Of a stretch of DNA of 64,000 nt, positions 8,751-16,865 are shown piece after piece. Made by a program: the position numbers and the translations under genes. Each line of letters starts with the position of its first letter. The stretch's first letter is position 1. This DNA is from Polynucleobacter paneuropaeus (GTDB lineage Bacteria; Pseudomonadota; Gammaproteobacteria; Burkholderiales; Burkholderiaceae): positions 1,159,454-1,223,453 of the forward strand of contig NZ_CP030085.1 of NCBI RefSeq assembly GCF_003261235.1, given 5' to 3'. Below the pieces are notes generated by a model. That model worked only from the letters and a program-made list of their open reading frames with translations. It made no database searches and was not told the origin of the DNA.

Positions 8751-9524
8751 TTAAACTGCATCACTCATGCTTTGAGACATGACTTGCGCACTTGTCCTGC
8801 CAAAACGCCGCTCTCGTTGACTAAACCACTCAAAAGATTTATGAAGTTCAGCTTCATCAAAATCGGGCCACAAAACATCCGTGAAATAGAGTTCGGTATA
8901 CGCAAGTTGCCATAGCAAGAAATTACTCACACGCTGCTCACCACCGGTACGAATAAATAAATCGGGCTCAGGGGCATATGACATCGATAAGAAAGGTTGA
9001 ATCAAATCTTCGCTGACCTGTTCAGGTTTTAAGTGGGGATGGGCAATCAAGCATTGGCGCATAGCTTGTAAGATATCCCAGCGGCCACCATAGTTAGCAG
9101 CAATCGTAAAAGTCAGCGCCTTACATTGTGCAGTTTTTTCCTCAGAGAATGTCACCATCTTCTGAATATCACGATCAAAGCGCTCTAGGTCTCCAATAAG
9201 CTTGAGACAAATATCGTTCTCGGCTAAGCGGGTGACTTCACCTTTTAAGGATTTCAAAAAGAGCTTCATCAAAAAGCCCACCTCTTCTGGTGGTCGGCGC
9301 CAATTCTCGGAGCTGAAAGCAAAAAGTGTTAAGTATTCAACCCCAAGACGGCGGCACTCTGCAACAATTTTGCGGACTGCATTCAATCCTTCGGAATGTC
9401 CCGCGACACGTGGCATGTGACGCTTGCTGGCCCAACGCCCATTACCATCCATGATGATTGCTACATGGCGGGGAATAGCGCTGACCTCTGGGATTGCCAG
9501 GGTAGAGCTCGTGTGCTGGGTCAT
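8751..9524 (-). CDS. uppS: Undecaprenyl diphosphate synthase (cis-prenyltransferase)
   Basis: Condenses eight isopentenyl diphosphates with farnesyl diphosphate to make the C55 carrier lipid for peptidoglycan and LPS. The 257-residue product has the catalytic motif IIMDGNGRWA (catalytic D26), the LTLFAFSSENW motif, and the C-terminal PDLFIRTGGEQRVSNFLLWQ signature. The terminal S-Q-R-E-R-R-F-G-R motif is also present. All are intact. It lies 34 bases after frr. Confidence 0.98.
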   Translation of the reverse strand: MTQHTSSTLAIPEVSAIPRHVAIIMDGNGRWASKRHMPRVAGHSEGLNAVRKIVAECRRLGVEYLTLFAFSSENWRRPPEEVGFLMKLFLKSLKGEVTRLAENDICLKLIGDLERFDRDIQKMVTFSEEKTAQCKALTFTIAANYGGRWDILQAMRQCLIAHPHLKPEQVSEDLIQPFLSMSYAPEPDLFIRTGGEQRVSNFLLWQLAYTELYFTDVLWPDFDEAELHKSFEWFSQRERRFGRTSAQVMSQSMSDAV

Positions 9525-9558
9525 CTATAAATATGTGGGAGATGAAAAAGAGACAGCC

Positions 9559-10119
9559 TTAAACCGTCATGATCTCTTTTTCTTTATCAGCAATGATCTT
9601 ATCAATATCGACCACCGCTTTGTCTGTCATCTTCTGAATCTCATCGGTAGCACGACGCTCCTCATCTTCAGAGATTTCCTTATCTTTCGTAAGGCGCTTG
9701 AGATGTTCATTTGCATCCCGGCGTAAATTACGCACCGCAATCTTGGTCTCTTCACCTTCAGACTTCACAACTTTGGTGAGCTCACGACGGCGCTCTTCGG
9801 TAAGCGCCGGCATTGGCACGCGAATCACGGTACCTTGTGAGGCTGGATTTAATCCTAAATCAGAATCACGAATGGCTTTCTCAATTGCAGCAACCATCGT
9901 TTTTTCAAAAGGCTGAACATTAATCGTGCGAGCGTCAGCCAGCCCAAGACTTGCAACCTGACTCAGTGGTGTTGGATTACCGTAGTACTCCACCTGAATA
10001 TGCTCCAAAATTCCCGGATTTGCACGCCCTGACCGAATTTTGGCTAAATTGGTTTTCAAAGCATCAAGAGACTTATGCATCTTTTGATCAGTATTGGTTT
10101 TAATTTCTGCTGCAGACAT
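9559..10119 (-). CDS. frr: Ribosome recycling factor
   Basis: Works with EF-G to split post-termination ribosomes. The 186-residue length and sequence are typical: the first long helix (KMHKSLDALKTNLAKIRSGRA), then NPxxL...I.V.YYG, the hinge region with QPFEKTMVAAIEKAIRDSDLGLNP, and the terminal three-helix bundle ending in DKEKEI. It starts 11 bases after pyrH, with which it forms the classic pyrH-frr pair. Confidence 0.98.
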   Translation of the reverse strand: MSAAEIKTNTDQKMHKSLDALKTNLAKIRSGRANPGILEHIQVEYYGNPTPLSQVASLGLADARTINVQPFEKTMVAAIEKAIRDSDLGLNPASQGTVIRVPMPALTEERRRELTKVVKSEGEETKIAVRNLRRDANEHLKRLTKDKEISEDEERRATDEIQKMTDKAVVDIDKIIADKEKEIMTV

Positions 10120-10130
10120 CCGACCTCCTG

Positions 10131-10841
10131 TTAAACGTGTACTAGGGTACCCTCTGCCTCGCCCTGCACTACACGCATCAATGCGCCTGGCTTCAGAATA
10201 GAGAATACTTTGATAGGTAGTTTGCGATCACGGCATAGCGCAAAAGCAGTAGCATCCATCACTTGCAAATTCTTGATGAGCGCTTCATCAAAGGTAATCG
10301 TTTTATAGAGGGTTGCGCTAGGATCTTTAACAGGATCAGCGCTGTAGATACCATCGACCTTAGTAGCCTTCAACATCACCTCCACACCCATTTCAGCTCC
10401 ACGCAATGCAGCAGCAGTGTCTGTAGTGAAGAATGGATTACCCGTGCCAGCGGCAAAAATCACAACCTTACCTTCGCTCATTGCCCGAATTGCCCGTGGA
10501 CGAATATAAGGCTCGACCACTTGATCCATTCTCAGGGCGGATTGCACGCGCGCTTCGACCCCTTTTTGGCGCAAGGCATCTTGCAGAGCTAAGGAGTTCA
10601 TCATGGTTGCAAGCATGCCCATATAGTCAGCAGTAGCGCGATCCATGCCAGCCGCTCCTCCGGCAACGCCACGGAAAATATTACCGCCGCCAATCACAAT
10701 CGCTAACTCGATACCGCTATTGACCACTTGAGCAATTTCGCTAACCATTGCATCAATAGTTGCAGGGTTGATGCCGAATGCATCATCACCCATCAAGGCT
10801 TCACCAGATAGTTTTAAGAGAACTCTTTTGTAGGCTGGCAT
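10131..10841 (-). CDS. pyrH: Uridylate kinase (UMP kinase) PyrH
   Basis: Phosphorylates UMP to UDP. The 236-residue product belongs to the amino-acid-kinase fold: KLSGEAL near residue 10, IGGGNIFRG around residue 50, the uridine-binding region D-R-A-T-A-D-Y-M-G-M-L-A-T, GTGNPFFTTDTAA, and KATKVDGIYSADP. These are all bacterial PyrH hallmarks. It follows the tsf terminator at 10944-10981, so it probably has its own promoter in the 180-base gap. Confidence 0.98.
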   Translation of the reverse strand: MPAYKRVLLKLSGEALMGDDAFGINPATIDAMVSEIAQVVNSGIELAIVIGGGNIFRGVAGGAAGMDRATADYMGMLATMMNSLALQDALRQKGVEARVQSALRMDQVVEPYIRPRAIRAMSEGKVVIFAAGTGNPFFTTDTAAALRGAEMGVEVMLKATKVDGIYSADPVKDPSATLYKTITFDEALIKNLQVMDATAFALCRDRKLPIKVFSILKPGALMRVVQGEAEGTLVHV

Positions 10842-10920
10842 CTTCTTCTGTTTTCCGTAATCACTAAGTCGGTACTGAACTTAGCTTATTGATCTTTAAG
10901 TGTTTTTATATCTCGAAAGG

Positions 10921-10926
10921 ATTATA
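10921..10926 (-). promoter_or_regulatory. Candidate -10 element for pyrH
   Basis: On the minus strand this reads TATAAT, a perfect -10 hexamer about 80 bases before the pyrH start. It lies immediately downstream of the tsf terminator hairpin. No convincing -35 hexamer is found at 16-18 bases, since the stretch there is T-rich (TTCTTTG). The call therefore rests on the -10 match and on the need for a promoter after a terminator. Confidence 0.35.
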
Positions 10927-10943
10927 AAGGGCTTGGCAAAGAC

Positions 10944-10981
10944 CAAAGAAAAGGGCATAGAAACGTGCTTCCTATACCCTT
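10944..10981 (-). terminator. Rho-independent terminator after rpsB-tsf
   Basis: On the minus strand a ten-base stem (AAGGGTATAG paired with CTATGCCCTT, one G-U pair) encloses an 11-base loop and is followed by TTCTTT. It lies about 45 bases past the tsf stop, the expected place for the end of the rpsB-tsf transcript. Confidence 0.8.
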
Positions 10982-11025
10982 GGATACAGCAGCTTAGCCA
11001 GATCGGCTAGGCCTGATAACTCAGA

Positions 11026-11907
11026 TTAAGCAGTGGCTTTTGCCGCGGCAACCTGAGCTGCTACTTCAGCAGCAAAGTCGTCTTGACGTTTCTCAATGCC
11101 CTCGCCTACAACAAACATCGTAAAGCCCTTAATAGTGGTGTTGGCTGCTTTGAGCATTTGCTCAACGGTTTGCTTGTCGTTTTTCACGAAAGTCTGATTC
11201 AATAAAGAAACCTCTTTAAGATATTTCTGAATTGAGCCTTCAACCATCTTTTCTACAATCTCAGGTGGCTTGCCAGATTCAGCTGCTTTTTGCACAGCAA
11301 CGCTGCGCTCAATAGCAATCGATTCAGCAGGCACATCCGCCATAGACAAAGCAACTGGTTTCATCGCAGCAATATGCATTGCCACATCTTTGGAGGCAGT
11401 TTCATCGCCCTCAAACTCGACTATGACGCCAATACGAGTGCCGTGGAGATAGGAAACCAATTTACTGCTACCTGCAAAACGCTTAAAACGACGTGGCATG
11501 ATGTTTTCGCCAATCTTGCCGATCAACGCGCTACGCACTTCATCAACCGTAGAGCCATTCATTGGCAATGCTAGTAAAGCAGCAACGTCGGCTGGATTTT
11601 TCTCAGCAACCAACTTTACACACTCATTAGCAAAAGCCAAAAAGTCATCGTTCTTAGAAACGAAATCGGTTTCACAGTTCACTTCAAGCAAAGCACCAGT
11701 AGTGCCGCTGATGAATGAAGCAACGATTCCTTCGGCTGTTACACGAGAAGCAGCTTTGCCAGCTTTGCTACCGAGTTTGACACGCAGAATCTCTTCTGCT
11801 TTAGCCATATCACCATTAGCCTCAGTTAGAGCCTTCTTGCACTCCATCATGGGAGCATCAGTTTTGGCGCGTAATTCGCCAACCATTGCGGCGGTAATAG
11901 CGGTCAT
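11026..11907 (-). CDS. tsf: Elongation factor Ts
   Basis: Nucleotide-exchange factor for EF-Tu. The 293-residue product shows both family signatures: LRAKTDAPMMECKKAL near the N-terminus (UBA-like domain) and CETDFVSKNDDF around residue 80, which contains the TDFV motif that contacts EF-Tu. The ATG overlaps the rpsB stop by one base (TAATG), so translation of the two is probably coupled. Confidence 0.98.
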   Translation of the reverse strand: MTAITAAMVGELRAKTDAPMMECKKALTEANGDMAKAEEILRVKLGSKAGKAASRVTAEGIVASFISGTTGALLEVNCETDFVSKNDDFLAFANECVKLVAEKNPADVAALLALPMNGSTVDEVRSALIGKIGENIMPRRFKRFAGSSKLVSYLHGTRIGVIVEFEGDETASKDVAMHIAAMKPVALSMADVPAESIAIERSVAVQKAAESGKPPEIVEKMVEGSIQKYLKEVSLLNQTFVKNDKQTVEQMLKAANTTIKGFTMFVVGEGIEKRQDDFAAEVAAQVAAAKATA

Positions 11908-12656
11908 TATTCTGCTTTCCCTTCTTCAACAAATTCTTCTTCGCCTTCTTTAGCAGCGATTAAAACTTCTTGAACTGCATTCGCTCTGCCCTCGAGGATG
12001 GCATCAGCAACACCACGTGCATATAAAGTCACGGCTTTGCTGGAGTCATCGTTGCCAGGAATGATGTAATCAATTCCTTCGGGGGAGTGATTGGTGTCAA
12101 CTACAGCAATAACTGGAATGCCGAGTTTATTAGCTTCGGTAATGGCAATCTTATGGTAACCAACGTCCACTACAAAAATCGCATCTGGTACGCCATTCAG
12201 GTCTTTGATACCGCCTAAGGCTTTTTGTAATTTGTCGAGATCACGATCATTAGTCAAAGCTTCTTTCTTCGAAAGCTTTTCCCAATCGCCTGCCTCCTTA
12301 GCGACTTCCATATCTTTTAAGCGCTTGAGGGAACCCTTAACGGTTTTGAAGTTGGTGAGCGTACCGCCCAACCAACGGCTGTCGATGTAAGGCATACCTG
12401 CGCGGGTCGCTTCTTCAGCAATAATTTCGCGAGACTGGCGCTTTGTCCCAACAAATAAAATGGTGCCACGGTTGGCGGAAACTTGTTTGACAAATTTCAG
12501 GGCATCCTGAAACATTGGCAATGTTTTTTCCAAATTGATAATGTGGATCTTATTGCGATGGCCGAAAATATAAGGGGCCATCTTGGGAGACCAGAAACGG
12601 GTTTGGTGGCCAAAATGGCAACCGGCTTCCAGCATTTGACGCATAGTCACTGACAT
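11907..12656 (-). CDS. rpsB: 30S ribosomal protein S2
   Basis: Small-subunit protein S2. The 249-residue sequence has the family start MSVTMRQMLEAGCHFGHQTRFW, the signature YIFGHRNKIHIINLEKT, and the conserved VDTNHSPEGIDYIIPGNDDS near residue 195. AGGAG lies eight bases before the ATG. It is the first gene of the rpsB-tsf unit, has a strong promoter and a structured leader upstream, and is divergent from map. Confidence 0.98.
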   Translation of the reverse strand: MSVTMRQMLEAGCHFGHQTRFWSPKMAPYIFGHRNKIHIINLEKTLPMFQDALKFVKQVSANRGTILFVGTKRQSREIIAEEATRAGMPYIDSRWLGGTLTNFKTVKGSLKRLKDMEVAKEAGDWEKLSKKEALTNDRDLDKLQKALGGIKDLNGVPDAIFVVDVGYHKIAITEANKLGIPVIAVVDTNHSPEGIDYIIPGNDDSSKAVTLYARGVADAILEGRANAVQEVLIAAKEGEEEFVEEGKAE

Positions 12657-12683
12657 GTAATTCTCCTAAGGGTTGGTTCTAAA

Positions 12684-12729
12684 GTTAAGTCCTAGCTGCG
12701 CTCAAAAGCGCCACCCTGGAAGGCTTAAC
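12684..12729 (-). promoter_or_regulatory. Structured 5' leader of rpsB (candidate S2 autoregulatory element)
   Basis: On the minus strand GTTAAG (12724-12729) pairs with CTTAAC (12684-12689), closing a domain. Inside it lies a perfect five-base-pair hairpin (GCGCT, TTTG, AGCGC) preceded by GGGTG. It sits in the untranslated leader about 30-75 bases before the rpsB ATG. S2 represses its own operon through the rpsB leader in gammaproteobacteria. That the same role applies here is inference from position and structure only. Confidence 0.55.
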
Positions 12730-12788
12730 TCGCTATTTCAGATCACTTTGGACTGTTTTTAATTAGCCCAGCGTGCACCGAGAACGAA

Positions 12789-12818
12789 ATTATAGCTTAA
12801 ATATCAATCATCTAGCAA
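12789..12818 (-). promoter_or_regulatory. rpsB: Sigma-70 promoter of rpsB
   Basis: On the minus strand TTGCTA (12813-12818) is followed after 18 bases by a perfect TATAAT (12789-12794). Transcription would begin near 12782, leaving a leader of about 125 bases that contains the stem-loop domain at 12684-12729. Confidence 0.75.
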
Positions 12819-12904
12819 GGTATAACTGGATCAGAACCCTGGCTAGATTGACTCTGAGCATCAAAATTGGGTAATTTGACTCTGCCAAATTAGGCCAAGT
12901 CGTT

Positions 12905-12910
12905 GATAAT
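12905..12910 (+). promoter_or_regulatory. Candidate -10 element placing the map transcript start at its ATG
   Basis: GATAAT lies seven bases before the A of the map ATG at 12917, where a -10 box for a leaderless mRNA would be. The only purine-rich run before the ATG (AAGG, 12912-12915) is one base from it, too close for normal Shine-Dalgarno pairing. No good -35 is spaced correctly: TTGACT at 12876-12881 is 23 bases away. Confidence 0.3.
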
Positions 12911-12916
12911 CAAGGC

Positions 12917-13753
12917 ATGAACAGCGTATTTACAGTAGAAAAAGATATTCGAGGCATGCGGGAAGCGGGCCGTTTAGCGAGTGAGGTGTTAGACCACGTC
13001 ACTCCCCACGTGAAGCCAGGAGTTAGCACCGCCGAACTTGATCGGATTTGTCATGACTATATGCGGGATGTGCAAAAGACCATTCCCGCTCCACTCAATT
13101 ACCAGCCCCCAGGATACCCCCCATTTCCGGCTGCTATCTGCACCTCAGTCAACGATGTGATTTGTCATGGGATCCCTGGAGAAAAAATTCTCAAGAGTGG
13201 TGATGTCGTTAATTTAGACATCACGGTGATTACCCCCGATGGTTACTATGGCGATACCAGCCGCATGTTTATGGTCGGCGAGGTTTCTGTCTTGGCAAAA
13301 CGGTTAACCCAAATTACTTTTGAATGTATGTGGCTTGGTATTGCCCAAGTAAAACCTGGTGCCTCGCTTGGTGATATTGGTCATGTGATTCAAACGCATG
13401 CTGAAAACGCCGGCTATTCTGTCGTAAGAGAATATTGTGGTCATGGCATTGGCAAAGTGTTTCATCAGGACCCGCAAATCCTGCACTATGGTCGCCCAGG
13501 AACTGGGGAGAAACTAGAGCAAGGCATGACTTTCACTATTGAGCCCATGATCAATGCAGGGCGTCGTGAGATCCGCACCATGCCTGATCAGTGGACAGTC
13601 AAAACCAAAGACCGCAGTCTGTCTGCACAATGGGAGCACACCTTATTGGTTACAGCTACGGGGGTTGAGGTCTTGACCTGGTCTACTGGGAGCAACCCTC
13701 CTCCAGATTGCGTCAAGGGTCTCGTGTTTAGACCTGAGACAACTAACGCTTAG
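12917..13753 (+). CDS. map: Type I methionine aminopeptidase
   Basis: Removes the initiator methionine from new proteins. The 278-residue product has the pita-bread fold with the five metal ligands in recognisable places: NLDITV and GDTSRMF (two Asp), GHGIGKVFHQDP (His), FTIEPM (Glu) and SAQWEHT (Glu). The start MNSVFTVEKDIRGMREAGR aligns with the E. coli N-terminus (KTPEDIEKMRVAGR), so the ATG is secure despite the poor ribosome-binding site. The tail after about residue 262 is slightly longer than in E. coli. It is followed by glnD after 19 bases, and the gene is divergent from rpsB. Confidence 0.97.
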   Translation: MNSVFTVEKDIRGMREAGRLASEVLDHVTPHVKPGVSTAELDRICHDYMRDVQKTIPAPLNYQPPGYPPFPAAICTSVNDVICHGIPGEKILKSGDVVNLDITVITPDGYYGDTSRMFMVGEVSVLAKRLTQITFECMWLGIAQVKPGASLGDIGHVIQTHAENAGYSVVREYCGHGIGKVFHQDPQILHYGRPGTGEKLEQGMTFTIEPMINAGRREIRTMPDQWTVKTKDRSLSAQWEHTLLVTATGVEVLTWSTGSNPPPDCVKGLVFRPETTNA

Positions 13754-13772
13754 TTATTCCAGGACGCTGGAC

Positions 13773-16367
13773 ATGAATGCTCAAGCCCCCATGATTTTGG
13801 ATGCAGCGGGCTTTCGCGCTGCACGAGATGAAGCATTTACTAAATTTAAAAATAATCAGCAAATTCATAAGCTGACAAAGCAGCTATGTAAATTGAGTGA
13901 CCAACTACTCATTCAGCTCTGGAAAGAAAGTAATCTAGAAAAAGAAGCTGCGCTCGTCGCCGTAGGGGGATTTGGTAGAGGTGCCTTATTCCCTTATTCA
14001 GATATTGACATCTTAATTTTGCTACCAGGCAATCCAGATTCTGTTCCCGAGAGCCTCTCCCGAAAGGTAGAAAAATTTGTTGCCTCTTGCTGGGATACTG
14101 GTTTAGAGATTGGCTCTGCAGTGAGAACGGTGAGTGAATGTATCAGTGAAGCCGAGCAAGACATTACCGTACGCACCTCTTTATTAGAGGCGCGTTTCAT
14201 TGATGGACAAAAAGGGCTCTTTAAAGAATTTACAATTTCTTTTAATAAGGCCTTAGATCCAAGAACTTTCTTTCAGGCGAAACTCGCCGAGCAAATTCAA
14301 CGTCATCACAAATATCAAGATACTCCCTACTCCCTAGAGCCTAATTGCAAAGAGAGCCCCGGCGGACTGAGAGACTTGCAAGTCATCTCATGGGTAAGTA
14401 AAGCCGCGCAACTTGGCAAAACCTTTAAAGATCTCAATACTCAGGGACTCATTACCAAGCGCGAACTCACTGAGCTCAATCGTAATCAGAAGTTTCTAGA
14501 GACCTTGCGTGCCAATTTACATTTACTCGCGGGGCGCAGGCAGGATGTGCTGGCTTTTGATTTACAAAATCCTCTTGCAGCTGCTATGGGACTGCATGAA
14601 GAATCCGCTCGCTTAGGTAGCGAAGCAATCATGCGTCAGTATTATTGGGCTGCCAAAGCGGTAACGCAGCTGAACGATATCTTGCTGCAAAATATTGAGG
14701 CTTTACTCTTTCCACAAGAGTCAAAAACGACTTACCCTATTGCTGGCGAAGAAAATCAGCATTTCATTGAACGTCAAGGCCTCTTAGATATTGTTGATCC
14801 GCTCCTATATGAAAAATATCCTGAGCAGATTTTGCGGACCTTCTTAGTTTTTGCACAAACGCCCAGCGTAACGGGCTTATCTGCCACGATCTTCAGGGCC
14901 CTCTATAACGCCCGTCAATTAATGGATCAGAAATGGCGCAGCGATCCCCAGAATCGAGACATATTTATTGAGATAGTGAAGCAAGCCGAAGGTGTCAGCC
15001 GTGCTTTTCAGCTAATGAACCGGACTAGCGTACTTGGGCGCTATCTACCGGCGTTCCGCAGAATCGTTGGCCAAATGCAGCACGACCTATTCCATGTGTA
15101 TACCGTTGATCAACATATTTTGATGGTCTTGCGTAATGTGCGCCGCTTCATGGTGGTGGAACATGCCCACGAATTTCCTTTCTGTAGCAGCTTGATTGCA
15201 CACTTTGATAAGCCGTGGTTACTGGTGATCGCAGCCCTCTTCCATGATATTGCTAAAGGTCGCGGTGGTGATCATTCCAAACTAGGCAAAGCGGATATGC
15301 GCAGATTTGCTAAAGAACATGGTCTTGATAGAACAGATACAGAGTTGCTGGTCTGGTTAGTTGCTGAGCACCTGAATATGAGTCAAGTTGCACAAAAGCA
15401 AGACATTACCGATCCAGATGTCGTTAATGCCTTTGCTAAACACGTCGGTGATGAACGTCATTTAACTGCTTTATATTTGCTAACGGTTGCCGATGTTCGC
15501 GGTACCAGTCCAAAAGTATGGAATGCCTGGAAAGGCAAATTACTAGAAGACCTCTACCGCGCCACACTGCGGGTCCTCGGTGGCTCGAAGTCAGATGCCT
15601 CTTCTGAGTTAGCCCTACATCAAGAAGAGTCCCGCGCCAAGCTACGCTTATACGGCTTGGAAGACGCCTCCTATGCGCATTTCTGGGAACAACTCGATGT
15701 CCCATTCTTCCTAAGGCAAGATGCTGCTGATATTGCTTGGCTGACACGTTTGCTGTTCACCAAAGTAGATAGTCCTGAGCCAATCGTTCGAGCCAGACTT
15801 TCTCCAATCGGAGATGGTTTACAGGTCGCGGTCTATACCAAGGATCAAGTAGACTTATTTGCTCGTATTTGTGCTTACTTTGAACGCCATGGATTCTCGA
15901 TTTGGGATGCTCGTATTCATACCACTCGCAATGGATATGCGCTAGATACTTTCCAAATTTCTGGCAGTAATTTAGTCAGCGAAGGTGGTAGCTATCGAGA
16001 TCTGATTCAATTAGTTGAATATGAACTTACGCAAGCGCTACAAAGCGCTGAGTCCTTACCCCACCCCAGCATGGGTCGTCTGTCGAGACAATCCCGCAGC
16101 TTCCCGATTCAGCCTCGGGTCCGTGTTATGCCTGATGAGCGCGGTCAATACTTCGCACTCTCGCTATCAGCAAGCGATCGCACTGGCCTACTTTATGCTA
16201 TCTCGCGCGTACTTGCTAAGCATCAAGTCTCCCTGCATACCGCGCGGATTAACACACTCGGCGAAAGAGTCGAAGACGTTCTCTTGTTAGATGCTGTAAA
16301 TCTGAGCAAGAATCCTAAATTACAGATTCAGTTAGAGACTGAATTATTAGAGGTGCTGGGAACGTAG
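13773..16367 (+). CDS. glnD: Bifunctional uridylyltransferase/uridylyl-removing enzyme GlnD
   Basis: Senses glutamine and adds or removes UMP on the PII proteins, setting nitrogen assimilation. The 864-residue product has all domains in order: the nucleotidyltransferase (about 60-200, with GGFGRGALFPYSDIDI), a GlnD linker with KESPGGLRDLQ, the HD phosphohydrolase domain (about 440-580, with HVYTVDQH and LFHDIAKGRGGDHS), and two ACT domains (about 690-770 and 800-864). No PII gene is nearby. Its last seven codons overlap the end of the convergent NUDIX gene. Confidence 0.97.
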   Translation: MNAQAPMILDAAGFRAARDEAFTKFKNNQQIHKLTKQLCKLSDQLLIQLWKESNLEKEAALVAVGGFGRGALFPYSDIDILILLPGNPDSVPESLSRKVEKFVASCWDTGLEIGSAVRTVSECISEAEQDITVRTSLLEARFIDGQKGLFKEFTISFNKALDPRTFFQAKLAEQIQRHHKYQDTPYSLEPNCKESPGGLRDLQVISWVSKAAQLGKTFKDLNTQGLITKRELTELNRNQKFLETLRANLHLLAGRRQDVLAFDLQNPLAAAMGLHEESARLGSEAIMRQYYWAAKAVTQLNDILLQNIEALLFPQESKTTYPIAGEENQHFIERQGLLDIVDPLLYEKYPEQILRTFLVFAQTPSVTGLSATIFRALYNARQLMDQKWRSDPQNRDIFIEIVKQAEGVSRAFQLMNRTSVLGRYLPAFRRIVGQMQHDLFHVYTVDQHILMVLRNVRRFMVVEHAHEFPFCSSLIAHFDKPWLLVIAALFHDIAKGRGGDHSKLGKADMRRFAKEHGLDRTDTELLVWLVAEHLNMSQVAQKQDITDPDVVNAFAKHVGDERHLTALYLLTVADVRGTSPKVWNAWKGKLLEDLYRATLRVLGGSKSDASSELALHQEESRAKLRLYGLEDASYAHFWEQLDVPFFLRQDAADIAWLTRLLFTKVDSPEPIVRARLSPIGDGLQVAVYTKDQVDLFARICAYFERHGFSIWDARIHTTRNGYALDTFQISGSNLVSEGGSYRDLIQLVEYELTQALQSAESLPHPSMGRLSRQSRSFPIQPRVRVMPDERGQYFALSLSASDRTGLLYAISRVLAKHQVSLHTARINTLGERVEDVLLLDAVNLSKNPKLQIQLETELLEVLGT

Positions 16368-16865
16368 CTTTTTGAGCACAATATCTAAGCGTTCATTTTT
16401 AACTTCACCGAACTCAATCCATTGGTACAAAATATCTTCAGAACTTGCATCTCTTTCAATCACATCCAACTTATACATTAGATCTACATGAAGGTGTCCA
16501 GGTTCATTTTTAATTGGATTTTCGGGAATCTGGTGAATGTCGATATGTATAGGGGATGCATTTTCCCTATCGAGCTTACAAACATAACCAGTCTCCTCCC
16601 AAACCTCCCTAATTGCTGCCTCAGATGGATTTTCATTTGGATCAATATGACCTCCCGGCTGAAACCATCTTTTGATGTAGGGGTGAAAAATAAGCAATAC
16701 CTTTTTGCTATCAATGACTAAGCCGCTAGCTGTAATGTGTGCAAGGGAGTTTTCGCGAGAAAACGGATTATCACTTTGAACTAAATCAGATATCAAACTA
16801 GCGTAATTCGGTGCTAGATTTATTCCCATAATTGCTGAAACAATATTATTTTGTAATTTAGGCAT
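16347..16865 (-). CDS. NUDIX hydrolase (third gene of the AT-rich cassette)
   Basis: A 172-residue NUDIX protein that should hydrolyse a nucleoside-diphosphate-linked substrate; the substrate cannot be read from sequence. The NUDIX box is complete: G72, E78, R86-E87, E90-E91 and G93 in the order GX5EX7REXXEEXG, preceded by WFQPGG. The N-terminal 40 residues are helical and precede the beta core, as in the ADP-ribose/8-oxo-dGTP-like group. Its ATG overlaps the upstream membrane-protein gene by eight bases, which indicates translational coupling. Its 3' end runs 21 bases into the convergent glnD. Base composition is low in GC. It is likely to act in the same process as the two genes before it. 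Confidence 0.88.
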   Translation of the reverse strand: MPKLQNNIVSAIMGINLAPNYASLISDLVQSDNPFSRENSLAHITASGLVIDSKKVLLIFHPYIKRWFQPGGHIDPNENPSEAAIREVWEETGYVCKLDRENASPIHIDIHQIPENPIKNEPGHLHVDLMYKLDVIERDASSEDILYQWIEFGEVKNERLDIVLKKLRSQHL

